From: Ottelia alismoides
Lineage: Eukaryota; Streptophyta; Magnoliopsida; Alismatales; Hydrocharitaceae
Direction of reading: 5' to 3'
Assembly: GCA_037367405.1 (NCBI GenBank)
Contig: JAZKJV010009793.1
Location: 186,001-250,000 of the forward strand
Length of the DNA stretch: 64,000 nucleotides
Shown: piece after piece, positions 33,590 through 47,500 of the stretch
How the letters are laid out: each line of letters starts with the position of its first letter
How positions within the stretch are numbered: position 1 is the first letter of the stretch
Notes under the pieces: model-generated
The model's database searches: none
What the model was told of the DNA's origin: nothing
What the model saw: only the letters and a program-made list of their open reading frames with translations
Translations under genes and position numbers: made by a program

Positions 33590-34345
33590 GAACAATTTGG
33601 ATACTCATGGATACATGCAATCCATTCAAATAATCTAGGTACCCGTTACAATCTAGTATCTATTAGAACTAGGTATGCAAACGATCAGATGTAGATATCG
33701 ATATAGGTGTTATCCGATCCTTATCCGTTTTTAAATGAGAATATGGATGCAGATACATATACTAATAGATACGACAACTATGTTGTACTATCTTTTAAAA
33801 AATGAACACGAACGTAAAATAGATATTAATCACATACGAATACTATTTTCGTAAGTATACATGTATTATATGATATATATATATGATATAATTATAATAA
33901 ATGTAGTTATATCATAATAGTTATACCAAATACGGTGAAAGAAAGCATAGATTATGTTATATATGATTAAATAAATCTATAAATATATTTACATATGAAA
34001 CAAATATATGTGTACAGATATGGATATTGATGTTGTTATTTATGTATATCAAAGTGATATCCATACCCATTTCAAAACGGATACATATATGGATGTCAAA
34101 ATATGTATAAAATAAACAAGGTGATAGGTCAGATACATATATTCATATATGTTTGCTTCTCTATAGAAGGAGTTAGATCAATCGGGAATTGAAATACGCT
34201 TATGTTGAACAAATAAATTACATGATTTGTCGGGTTGAACATAATAAATGGGATTACACCATACATTACATTCCATGGACATCCACGGATACCTGTCACC
34301 CATTCAAATGATCGGGGTACCACTGGAATGAGATACACATTGGAA
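33590..34345. mobile_element. Decayed D-family hAT element with nested C-family copy
   Basis: Flanking words (CATTCAAATAATCTAGGTACC on the left, CATTCAAATGATCGGGGTACC on the right) suggest two parts of an old D-type element. Between them, 33670-34163 begins TAGGTATGCAAACG and ends CGTTTGCATCCCTA-like (GTTTGCTTCTCTA), a diverged 494-bp copy of element C1 (501 bp). The 8-bp flanks no longer match exactly. Confidence 0.55.
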
Positions 34346-34379
34346 CTATGCTAATTGACCATTGAGCTTGTAATGATGG

Positions 34380-35120
34380 GTCCAAGCGACCGGTTTAGCG
34401 TAGATCTTTCCGTTTCTGGCTGGATGACTAGATTGAGCATGATGTCTTGCTAACGATGAATGAGGAGGCTTCTATGACTGATTTGGGATAAGGCTGATTG
34501 ATGCTGAATTACTAACGCTTATGGAGCCTGACTACGCTATTGGGCGGTCCTTGGAGGCCAGATCGATGAAATGGGCTAGTGGCGAGTTTTCAATCCAGGA
34601 GGTATAGAGAGCCCTCTATGCACTTAGTTTCTGACCCCAAGCATTGTTTGTACCTAGTACATACAGATATGGAAATGGAGGATCCATCTACATGTCAAAG
34701 TGTTCTTGTGGTTGGCATGGCGTGAGCGACTAATGGCACGGGCTCGTAGGGCCAAGATCTTTCGAGGGGTGGAGAGGACTAATAGATGTAGACACAAACT
34801 CCTTGTTCTTCTTGTACAACACATCTACAAACATGTGGAAGGCTATGGGTCTGGTCACTATTTCTTCGAGTTACATCGCTACCTTTTGCGACTCAATGAA
34901 CCAGCAAAGGGATGAACACTCAAAGTCGAACTAGTACTACAATTTTATGGGCCATTTGGATGTCTGGGAATGAGGTCATCTTTAGTGGTGAAAGATCGCA
35001 TGCTGAGAATGTTATAGAACACGATAAGATCCCTGCAAAACTCCCAATCTTTGTAATCAGTATATTATATTATAAATATAAAGTTTTCGGATGGGCACTT
35101 TCTAGATGTTTTACAATTTT
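34380..35120 (+). pseudogene. Decayed LINE C-terminus (zf-RVT region)
   Basis: Plus-strand pieces match the end of plant LINE ORF2: a KWASGEFSIQEV segment (about 34567), the reverse-transcriptase zinc-binding block VFLWLAWRERLMARARRAKI (34699-34760), and TTILWAIWMSGNEVIFSGE (34936-35000). Stops and shifts separate them. It ends just upstream (in genomic terms) of the PDCD5 3' end. Confidence 0.7.
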
Positions 35121-35546
35121 TCCTTGAAAAAAATTGCTTAGACGCAGCTGATATAGATCTGTTACTCTTTTCTTTTGCATAAGAAAAACAAACATCAAAA
35201 CCCTGGTAGATAAGATGCATCCTTTAATCACGAAAAGCAGAGAGCGAATGCAGCTTGCATTGATACAGCCACAGGAGTATGAAGGGAAAATTCATAACCA
35301 TCAAAAAGGGAAAGCTTGATTGGAGAAAAACACAGCCGAAACTTTCTACAAGGAGACCAGCATTTAGAATCTTAGATACAGTACCTCCACGGCCTAGGTT
35401 AAATCGAGAGAAACTTGGCCGTTAGGAGAAACGACAAGCAAATACATAGGTACTCATTCCAAATACGATTACTCCCTCCTGCAACAGTAATTCAGGCTGC
35501 TGCCTGTAATTCACAATCGATCATGCTCTGACCACAATATTGTGAT
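35121..35546 (-). other. PDCD5 3' flank / 3' UTR
   Basis: Unique-looking sequence after the PDCD5 stop codon (minus strand). It probably includes the 3' UTR; AT-rich words are present but I cannot fix the polyadenylation site. Confidence 0.5.
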
Positions 35547-38500
35547 TTAATCGTCATCTTCAAGCACACTGCGTCGCCTTTGGATCTGCCATTCAACAAT
35601 GCATTAGTTGGCAATGAGTTTGAATAAGTACAAAGAAGTTCTATCTGCCTCAATGTCTACGGTCATTTTGATGTTGATAGTGCATCGAAGCATAAATTAT
35701 AGCCGATGACCGGGAATGCTGTTTTTTTATATTCACCCATGATGCAGCCTTCAGATATATGGATCATGTAAAACTGCGGTGAGACCCATGATGCTTAATG
35801 CTATAAAGCAGTGCTTTTGTATGCTGAGGATCAAGGGGGTTGTCTAGATAATGGGAGACAGATTGGACGCAGTGCAATGCTACTGCGCAACGACACAAGG
35901 ACGTTTTGTAAAACCAGAAACCAGCAGTTATCTGCAGGGTGCTGCAGTTGATTGTCCCTAACCAACATTGTAATCTGCAACAGGAACACCCAAAATTTTG
36001 TTTAAGAAACAATCAGTGATTCACAGCTTTCAAGATGCTCGAATACAGGCACTACCCAAATAACCATCATATCTAATAACATCTCTACTTACACCATGTT
36101 TGCATCTGCCTCTAATTTTATAAAAGATTCTGCAAACACTTTTTTTTAGGAAAAAGAGGGAATGACGTCATGCAGCGGCCCACCCGTAAGCAAGGTTTGA
36201 AAAAATGGAAGGCGGAACGAGGCGTTTTCATTGGAATCGAGGCGAGGCATAGCCTCGAGGCGGTCGAGGCGTAAGCCTCGGTTTATAGAGAAAAATATGC
36301 ATAAAACTATAATTATATATATGTCAATGTAATTATATGTTCTCTGCCCAACATATAACACTTCAGACTATAATATATGATGAAATAATAGAGATTAGAA
36401 CCCTAAAATATAAGATAGAACAACACCATATCCCTTTCTTCACATTTTTCATCCAATCAAAAAGGAATTCATTGTCAATAAATGTTGTGAAATAATTAAA
36501 CAATACATATTTATCTTTGAAATATTGTTATAATTAAAAGTACGATTAAATATACGTCAACGAAATTTATGTTATGTCTAACATATAATATATAGCCACA
36601 TGACAAACCGTGAATCATATCCATTTCGAGCAAATCTTTGAAATGTTGTTGTAATTAAAAATACGATTAAATATACATTGAAGAAATTTATGTTGTGTCT
36701 AACATATAATATATAGCCGCATGAGAAACTGTGAATCCTATCCATTTCAAGCAAATCTTTGAAATATTGTTCTAATTAAAAGTATAATTAAATATAGTCG
36801 AAGGAATTTATGTTATGTATCTAGTATGTAATATATGACAGTAGGAGAAATTGTGAAGCCTATCCATTTCGTTTTGCTTGATATTTTGCAATGCTTGCTG
36901 ATTTTACAAGTATTATTGGATTTGATATTTATGAATTCTATTAAGAGTGAAATAGTAAGAGTTTGTCGAAATAGTTGGACACAACTAATAGTAAATATGA
37001 AGTTATGGACATGAAAGAAACATTAGATTTAGTCATTTATCTTGTATAATCGATCCTAAACAACAAGACATTTATAAGCTTCTCAAAGTATCAAGAAAAC
37101 AATTAAAAAATGCTTCAAAAAGCCAAAATGCCTCAGAAAATGCCTCAACTGCCTCGGTCACTTGAGGCGCACGCCTCACTGGGTTGGACCGAGGTGCACG
37201 CCTCGAGGCTAAATTGGACCGCCTTGCCTCGAGGAGTACGCCTCGACCATCTCGAGGCTAGTTTTTTTGAACCATGCCCGTGAGCTCTATATACTCACCA
37301 TAAGTATCAAAAATGAGTTACAAAGATCAAAAGGACTTTAAATTTTCTGCATGCTCTAACATTTTCCATTTACATTCTCTATCTATGAGAAATATTCCCG
37401 TTCCGTGCAAGCCACATGGATAAAAAAATAGTCACCGCCCACACCTTAGTATGATCACTCGTGTTTCCCAAATCATCCATTGACTCCCAAAAGCCAACCC
37501 AATCAGTTGTTGACCCCAGCTCCCACATGTGATAACGCCCACACCTCCTTTGCAATCGAGCAAAGAAAGAAGATGTGCTCAACATCCTCACTCACTACAA
37601 GAGATCGTTGACATGTGTCGTCGGTACCAAGGAAAAACCTGGCACAACGCTCTGCGGTCAACATGCAATTCCTGCATAGCAACCAAATAAAAATCCGCAC
37701 CCTTAAATGGACCTTCCATCTCAAATGTCGATAAACCCGCCCGAAGTGCTCGCTGGATCAAAGACCATAGTCCGATATAAGGCCATGTAGGCCTTCCGAA
37801 CAGAAAAATACCCATCAGCCCACGCCTAGTGGTCCCGAATAACATGAACCCCTCGCATACCAGCAAAGCGTCTAGAAAACATAAAACTCTGCAAAGCGCT
37901 GGTCAGAAAGCTCAGAACGAAGTAGAAGGAGCTAGCTCTCAGCCTCCCAACAATATCCCTCATGGAGGCCCCAACATATGATGCCATAGCAAATAGTCGG
38001 GGAAAATGAAAGCATAACGACCCATGGCTAGTCCAATCATCAATATAGAATCGAAAGCCACGATCATCAACAAGAGTCGGACGCAAGAGCGGGATCACCT
38101 GTGGATGGACTACACAAATCCCCTTCCAAAAGTTGGAAGGAAAGAGACACCATAAATCGACCGCAACGTCCTATAGAACAGATCAGAGCCTCCTCCCCAA
38201 ACTCTAGTCACCCACTTCGCTAAAAGGGAGTTGTTCATCACCTACAAGCTTCGGACCCCAACCCACCATTCTCCTCTCTAAGGGCTAGGGTCTTCCACCC
38301 CACCAAAGATGCCCTCTGAGACTCCCTAGAGGTGGATCAAAAACATCTCCGCATTATCGCCTCCAACTTCACTTTCACCCCCAACAGGTAAGAAGTATGT
38401 AAACAAGAACACATGAATAGTCGAGAGAACTGCCTTCAACAGGATCAGATGTCCACCTCTAGACAACCAAACTGCGCGCCAACCCACCAGCTTCTTGTCC

Positions 38501-41500
38501 ATCCTCTCAATAACAAAATCCCAGCCCGCTTGTCGTAGCTTACCACCCACCGGCGGCATCCCAAGTACAGGTTCGGAAGAGCCCCCATTGGCGTCTGCAA
38601 AGCCGTCTCACAAAAAGCCACTTCCTACTAATTTATACTCATAAATCGACCACAACGTCCTATAGAGCAGATCAGAGCCTTCTCTCCAAACTCTAGTCAC
38701 CCACTTCGCCAAAAGGGAGTTGTTCATCATCTACAAGCTTCAGATCCCCAACCCACCATTCTCCTCTCTAAGGGCTAGGGTCTTCCACCCCACCAATGGT
38801 GCCCTCCGAGACTCCCCAGAGGTGGATCAAAAACATCTCCGCATTATCACCTCCAACTTCACCTTCAAACCAATAGGTAAGAGGTACGTAAACAAGAACA
38901 CATGAATACCGAGAGAACTGCCTTCAACAGGACTAGACGTCCATTTCTAGACAACTAAACTGCACGCCAACCCACCAGCTTCTTCTCCATCCTCTCAATA
39001 ACAGAAGCCCAGTCCGCTTGTCGCAACTTACCACCCACCAGCAGCATCCCAAGGTACAGATTCAGAAGAGCCCCCATCGGTGTCTGCAAAGCCGTTTCAC
39101 AAAAAGGCACTTCCTACTCATTTATCTCGAAAGGAACAAAAGTAGAGTTCGCAAAATTGATTCGAAGGTCAAAGACCAACCCAAATAGTTCAAGGACAAT
39201 GCTCATCCCTTCTACAAATGTCGATTACCCCTCCATAAAAAATGGTATCATCTGCACATTGGAGAACGGGGATGGAAACCTTTCTCGAATTGAAGCCTAC
39301 CAAAAAATCCTCCTCTGCAGCCTTCGACGGCATCCTCGTCAACGCATCTGCAACCACAACAAAAAAAAAATGGAGCCAGTGGGCACCCCCCCACTTCGCC
39401 TTGAGGTGGGAAAAATTCACCCTCATGCTTCACATTCTGAGCACATTACAGAAGACATACAAAGCAACCTTAACAAATAATGTCATATGACTATCAAATT
39501 TCCTTCCAAACAGATACCTGATCTGTTAATTTCCTAAGTAATTTTTGTGAAGCACTATCATCAGCGGTCCTTAAAAAACAATCAAATCCACAATCGTTGA
39601 CTTGCCAAGTACTTCTAAAATAAATGCAAAATAGCAAAATAACCTTCTAAGAAAAAGATAATAAAAACAAATAAATCAGAAATACAAGCTGAGTCTATCA
39701 AACTTACTGTAACTTTAGTCTGTTTGACTGTTTGAGTGTTAATTTGCTCAAGAAGAGATATGAGTCGTTCTTCAGATAGCTGCATTAGCAATTTAACAAG
39801 TATTAATACTGCATGTAAAATATAACTAAGTCCGGACCTCCAATCGACATGTAAAAAATATTTTTTGAGCAGGTTTTTTTGTGCAGGTTTTTTCTGGTAA
39901 CAATCATTGATACTGCATGTAAAATATAACTAAGCCAGACCTGCTCTTTTAGAGAAACTGCAAGGACTTACTTTCTCAGTAATCTGACCCATTTGCGCAG
40001 CTCGAAGAACAACATCCTCCACACCTCTTGCCTTTTCAGGTTTTACCAAAGCAATCCGAGCAACTGATTCAAATATTCATCATTTTGTAAAAAAATCAAC
40101 GTTGTGTAGTGACCTCATCAACTTATGCAACAAGATATACCTTGACAAAAAATCAACAAATGTTATATAAAGCCTATTTTCTGAACCATTCATTTTCTAC
40201 ATTCTGTCACAGGTCATGGTCCGTCGGCATTCACTGCTACTATCTTTCCAACTTTATTCAACATTGTGGTTATTTTTTTCGTTGGCATCCTAAACAAAGA
40301 TCGTGGTATATTTTTTCCTTGATATTTCTTGCTGAATATTATTGTGGTATATCAAGATATCAAAATAATTCCATTTTTCTTAAGTTTCATTTATGTCGGA
40401 GAATAAAACGAATTTTATACAATGTTTCATTAACAAACTCAAAGAATTATTTGATGTATCGGGTGAAGTAGGCCAACATTTATTTTTTTGAGTCGAAAGA
40501 GGGGGAGACACTCATAGGTGTTCGCCCCAAATTTTATTAAAAAGAGAGAACAAAAATAAGAAGGTACAAGAAGACAAACTACAGGACCCACTCCGCAACT
40601 AATCTTGTGGAGTGTACCCAAACATTTTCCTTATAGAACCTTTGCCCTGAAAAGAGAAGCGCGTTCCTGGCCAGCCAAATAGCCCAAACTATAGCAAGAG
40701 GTCGCAATAGGACCCTCCGAGGCTGCCGTCTGTTCAACACCAAGGAGCCGCAAAAGGAGGCCATGTCCGTCGCACATGCCCAATCGAGATCCGCCCCACC
40801 CCAGATCGGAGTCGTCTTTGGACATTGGAAGAACAGATGATCAAGAGTCTCAATCTCCACATCACACAGGAGGCACCGATCCGAGACGGTGCCCAGAAGC
40901 CTAGCACAATGGTCCCTCGTCATCAATCTTTGCCGCCTGAACAGCCACAAGAAGAAGCCAATACACTCGGAGAGGCCCAAACCCCACAAGAAACTGCACT
41001 CCCTAGGACAACATTTATATTGATGAGAAGAGGGAAGATCCCTTCTATGAGCCCGCTCGGGGATTGTGCTAGAATCCGGGGATGGCAGATCCCTTCTTGG
41101 GACCGCGTCTTCCTTTGGCTAATGAGAAGGAAGATCCTGAGAAGGGTTTCGTGTACCAGAATTTTCCCGGAAGAAAAGCGACTTGCAGAATGCGTGAAGC
41201 AGCGGAGAATATTGATCATTTATTTTTTCAATGCCCTAGCTTGAAGGAGGCCTGGAGGACTGCTAGTTTTGCTGGTGTCCAGTGGAGTGATGTCGATTCT
41301 TTTTTTAAAAGCAAAAAGGGTCTCCGGCGTATAAGTGTGCCCAAAACCTTCACCATTTATCACATTAGAAAATTACAAGCCTGAAATAGGCCTAAAGAAA
41401 GCGAGAAATTACATGATCGAACTCTCAACACGTGCCTTAGCATGCGTCACCACATTTTCACCATACGCACGCTCATGACAAACACCACATCGTTTCTGGC

Positions 41501-44500
41501 AATCCATATTGCACGAGATCAACGCTATGTATTCGGATCTCTCTTTTTCCATGCCACGCCATCCATCCCCGATGGACTCCCGGAAGTCCGACGATCCGTT
41601 AAAACGCACCGCAAGACTCCTAAAAGTTGTCTAGGCCTCCATCAAACATTTACATTTGAAGAACAAGTGATATGCATCTATTACCCCTTCCCGACACCGC
41701 AAATAGGTTGGATTAGCGATCGGGACAATTGTGCAAATCGGTCCCTAGTCAAGAGCATGCCTCTCATAAAAATCGATATAAAGATCTTCATGCGTATTCG
41801 AGTTTTCCATTTCCAAAATTTCCTATAATTTGCCCCATATCCTCCCGGATCATAGATCGCAGGCCCTTTAGGTCTCTCTACACTTCCCAACTAAGAAACA
41901 TCCATCCCGCCATCACCAACAATCCCGCCCATCCGTGCGCCCGGGTACATTTTCGAGCTCTTCAAGCAACACCAGCAGTTCCCCAACCATTGATCCGACA
42001 ACTCAATTCTTAAATGGGGGAAAATTTTATGACCATCCCACACCTCCGCAATAGACGCACCCTGTGTGTAGCCAACACCATCAATCTTGGGAAATGCATT
42101 CCCAAAGCCCCGTCCTCAGTCCAGTCATTGATCCAAAACTTGAAACCGTTGCTGTAAAAGTGGGTTGACTAGTCTAGTCGAGGGGATAATCGACTTGACT
42201 AGGCCTAATTGGCCATTAGTCGGGCAACCCAACTAATCAGGCCAACTACTCGATCGACTCTTACATAGAGTTTTTTTAACTTTTTTAAAAAGAAAATTTA
42301 TTCTAATATTCTTAATGTTACATTTAAAGTCAACTACTTAACTACTTTTTTGTTTCATTATGATAGTATAAAAAATGTATAAATCTATGCAAATATATAA
42401 GAATATATGTATAAAAAATGATTTATATATTTAAAATGAATAAAACATTCAAAACCGACTAATGACTGACTAAATCCAATTAGTCGCCCGATTAGCGATT
42501 AATCCTAAGTCAGTGACCCTGCCAACCGAGTACCAACTACTGATTTCTGCAATCTTGCTTAAACCACATCCACCCCCCACAATTGCTTTAAGAAAAGGAC
42601 GAATCTCTTGTGTTACACCATATGTGCCTCTCCAGAAATGTGAAGGCATTGCCTGAGCTCCACAACCCTCGAAAAAGAGCACATAGACCCCTAGATTTTA
42701 CGAATAACCTTGTAAATTAGATTGCCGCAATCCACCTAGATACCCACAATCCGCTTGCCAAGTAGGGCCTTGTTTATCTCTTCCAGGCTGCGCACTCCAA
42801 GACCACAATCCTCCTTACCTCTTGTGATCGTCTTCTAGTCTACCAAGGAGAAACCCTTGGTCCAACTAGATGAAGTCCAAAAAACCTCCTCATGATGATC
42901 TCAAGTCTCTTTCTTACCCAAACAGGTACCTTGACAATAAGAAAATTGGAAGTGTTGATAACACTGACCTAAACAATACCAATATGTCCCCTTTGAATAG
43001 GAAAACAGACTTCCAACCTGCTAGCTTATGTTTCATCTTCTTGATCACCAAAAGCCAATCCGCAACAGTCATCTTCCCTACCGCTAAAGGAACGTCGAGG
43101 TACCGCATCGGCAGTTGGTACCTCGGAGATCGCAGCCAAGCCTCACAACTAATAGACTCCTCATGCAAGCCAAAAGACAAACTCTGACTTCATCATGTTG
43201 ATTCTCAACCATGTTACTGTCTTGAACATGTCAAGGACCACAAACAAACCCCTACAGCTCATGGGACCTCCTTCCCCAAACATGATTATATCATCAACAT
43301 ACTGAAGAATAGGAATTAGGATCTCCTCCTTTGACTACTTGCTGCATAATCCCCCCATGATCGCATGGACGAGCATAACCGTCAGAGCATCGGTAGCCAA
43401 AATAAAGAGAAAGGGGGCCAAAGGGCATCCCTGGCGGACATCACGATGGGGCTGGAAATACCATCCCCTTAGCTGACCATTCACAAGCACCACTCATGAT
43501 GCGGTTGCAATACACCTCTTCATTCAAGCAATCCACCTATCAGAAAAACTGCGCATGTGTAGAGCAATCCAGATGAATCACCAATCCACATAGTCAAAAC
43601 CTCAAAGAAGTCCACCTTTCACATCACTTCCTTCGCTTTGTGACTACGCCAATCAGCTACCACCTTTGAAGCCAGAATCACATTGTCCATAAATAGCATG
43701 CCTGGGAGGAAAGCACTTTAGGTCGGTGACAATCTTATTCAACACCCCCTCAATCTATTTGGCAAAACCTTTGCTAGGATTAAACAGATCGCATTTGATC
43801 AAGCGATGGGCATGTAATCCTCCACCTTAGTACCATCTTTCTTGGGAAGAAAGAAAATAAAAGATCGGTTCAGTCTATCAAAACTAAAGTTTCCTTCCGC
43901 AAACTCTGTCACCACCGTGTCAGCTCCTTTGCACTGAGCTCCCAGAACTCCATGTAGAAGTAGACCATGAACCCGTCCGGACTGGGCACCCATCTGGGTT
44001 AAGTGCGAACAAAGCCTCATGAACCTCATGCACCCCCAATGGTCTCTTTAACACCACACTATCACTATCTGATATACAATTTACTCCCAAGCCAAGTCGC
44101 CTCCAACTTTCTTTGATATGTCAGCATGCTCGTACCTTTCGAATATTGCATCACTGCTCTTGCAATCTTTGTCTCCCTTGCATTTCCACACCCCCGACCT
44201 CTACTGAATGAATCATGTCATTTGCCACGTTATGAAAAAACCTAGTGTTCACATCGCCCTCCTTCAACCACTTCTGCCTTGATCTTTGCCTTCACTCAAA
44301 CTCCTTTCGATCCTCCTCCTCCATGATCTTTTGAACTATCCCTCTGCTCAGAATCTCCTCCTCATCCAGCTCTCTACCATCTTCAAGTAGATATAGTCTC
44401 ACTAACTCTTCTTGGACCTAATTCTGTCTCAAGCCACACTCCACACTAGTGACCCTCATGTACTCTAGTAACATGCGGTGTAATACAGCCGATTTCATCA

Positions 44501-47500
44501 CTAACTTCACGGTGGAAGATCTCTCCACTTCCAAGCTCATCCAAGAAGAAACAACCAAGTCTCGGAATCCTTCCTCTAGCATCCAGTATCGCTCGAATCT
44601 GAAATAAGACAAAGAACCATTACCACTACAGGTATCCAAGCACATCTATGTGTGATCAGATCTCGATCTAGGCAGCGAAGTAACCACTACCAAACTTAAT
44701 CTCTTTAAAGCCTCAACCGATAAAAGGAGCATGTCAATCCATGATCTGAAAGACGAGCTCCTCCACCTGTACTTGTAGTTAAATACGTCGAAAGCCTCCA
44801 AATTAAGCTCCTCCACCAACTTCGCGAAGAGCCCAGAGCCTGGATCATACACGCCTCTCCCACCAAGCCTATTCTCCATGTGTATAAAGCGCGATGTTAA
44901 AATCAACATCCCCAATCTAAATTGTCTCCGAAAATCTCTCCCTGGTAAGCCGCAACTCTTCCCACAGAACACCATTCAAAGAAACTTTCGAGATGCCATA
45001 CTCTGAAGAGACAAGTAAGCGGGATTGATCCCACCTTGTCAACTAGGAGTATCAAGATCGAGGGGGTCAATTTCACCTTGTCAATGGACTCAAAAATACT
45101 CCCATTCCATGCCACCACGATTCCCTTGAAACTCCCATTTGTTAATATTGCATTAAACTTCGTGAGAAAAGGGCCCGAAGTAGAAAACGGATGTAAGTAG
45201 CCTTTTGCCCTTCTCCTGCTTGCAGTCCAACACCATAAAGACAGTTCTACTCACCACGTTATCGGTAACAAAGTCAACGAGGTCAATATCCCATGTCAGA
45301 ATCAGGCCCCCAGAACTTCCCCTTGTGGGGACAACTCTAAAATCGGACAACTTAGAGCCACCTAACGAGTTCCAAAGCATAGCGCTCCAAGATTTAATCT
45401 TCAACTCCTGTAGAAGTACAACATCTGTTTGCCAAGAGCCAAGCAGTCTCCCCACTGTCCTTCTCTCTTCTCTCTCTCTCCCCCAGCCCTCGCACGTTCC
45501 AAGAAACGAGCTTCATTTGGAACCCCTCGGAGGGTTTGAAGCGAGGATGATCACCCCAAGACATTCCGTAACCCGCACATGAATGCCCGCCACACCATCA
45601 GTTGATAGACCACCCTAAACGTCCATGAGAAGTTGAGTACCTCCTACTACCTTCGTAACGCTCACGCTCCCTCCCACACCTTTCTCCTTGTCCTCCAGCT
45701 CCCGCTCCAACCACGACCACGCCTCCGGCTTCCTTCGCTTACGGGAGAAGGAGAGGATCCATCTTCGACCTCCAATCCCCCTCACCCATTGCCAATCTGC
45801 GATCCCTCCTTGCTCTTTCAGCAACCTAAATCCGCAAGGCCATTTTCCGACTTCGGGCCAATGATGCAGCCCCCCAGGACCAAGCTGTCCTCAGCGACTC
45901 CAAGCTGAGTTGGAGCCACCAGCAGACTCCCGCCCTCCACATCTTCCTTGCGCACCACCTCCGGCTCCCTAGCAGTCGTAACCTCTTGCACACCGCCCTT
46001 GTTTGTAGATTCAACCAAAATCGGTGCAACACCTCCACATACAAGGGTTTCCCCCCTGACCAACAGGGATGAACTCGACATCCCCCCGAAGATGTCAATC
46101 CTCCATCCCCATGCGAAGAGGGTTTGCTGCCCATCAATGACCCCACGTGATCATCGAGACTGGTTGCACCGCAAATCGCCGCAGACTGATCGCAAGGTAT
46201 CTCCGCAGACTCCATCGAGACCTGATGGTCAGCATTACCCAGTTCTGCACCAAAAAAACGTGACCGAAACGTCCTGCGACAGCCTAGGAACCGGCAAAGA
46301 TCCAATCGGGTCCATAACATTCCCCCCCCCCACCCCACCCAGCGGATGTGAACCCAAAGACACCAATTGGGTCGAATCCTGGGTTGTGACTGTCAGAACC
46401 AACACCGCCAGACCCAGCACGTCAATTTTGTGTGGAAGCCTTAGGTGCAACAGTTGCACCTACTGAGCCTGCGAGCACTAATTTCCCACAACAGCTTCAG
46501 CGACGTCCCAAAAAGGCAGGGGACCGTTTATCTCCCTCCGCAAATCACGCCCGACGTTTCGACTACCACCGAAGATCACAGGACTCATCGATGCCATTGA
46601 CCGATTCCCATGGTTCGGACTCCCGGCTGTCGGAGACGAAGCTCGAGGACAGGGAGGCACCTTCCCCAGAACCACCGGCGGAAATCCGCCAGGAGCTAAG
46701 CCGCAAGTCGAAAGAGGGATCTCCAAGGTTTCCACACTCCTCAAGCACAAGCGAAAAGCAGCCCTTCCGATCGTGAACCAAATCTCCGGAGGAATCAACC
46801 TACATTCCCTCGTCACGGAAACGACGACATTCCAATATTCACCGGGGCAAAGGCCGGATCGCACCACACTATCTACTTCTCCCATGCTACGTAGCACCTC
46901 CTTCATTGTCGACGGCTTCCGACATCGAATTGGCAGGCCCACGATCTTCAGCAATCGCTGCGACAGGACCCGAGCTACACCATCTCACAGTCGAGGTCTC
47001 CGCGAGCAAATCGAAGTCGGGAACATGTCACAGCCATTGAGAGGAAGGCCTCAGCCTCTGCAGCTTCAATACCTCGAACACACAACTTCGCTTCCGACAG
47101 CCAAACCTCGTCTTTCACACAGCCGGCTAGTTGACCCAATGCCAGAACCTCCGCCACCTTCTTCAAATCTTCAAAGGGACCCCCCGCAATGAGAACTCCA
47201 ACAACAAGGTCAACATCAACCCCGCTCTCCTCCAAGAGCCCATGACCAGCCCCTGAGTCAACGTCCAACCTGGCGGAGAGGCCATGACAATCCTTCCACA
47301 CATGACCCTCCGTTCGACAGCGATAACACACCTCGTCTTTCGCCCTACACCAACGCGTGATGTGAGCCAAAACTCCACATCTGAAACACCGCCTTTGGGT
47401 CGAACGCGTCTCAACGCGAGAGTGGATCCCTGTGCTAGTCGGGAAACTGTGGGCGAGATGCGCACCCCCCGACACGACCACCTTCTCTGCAGACAACCCA

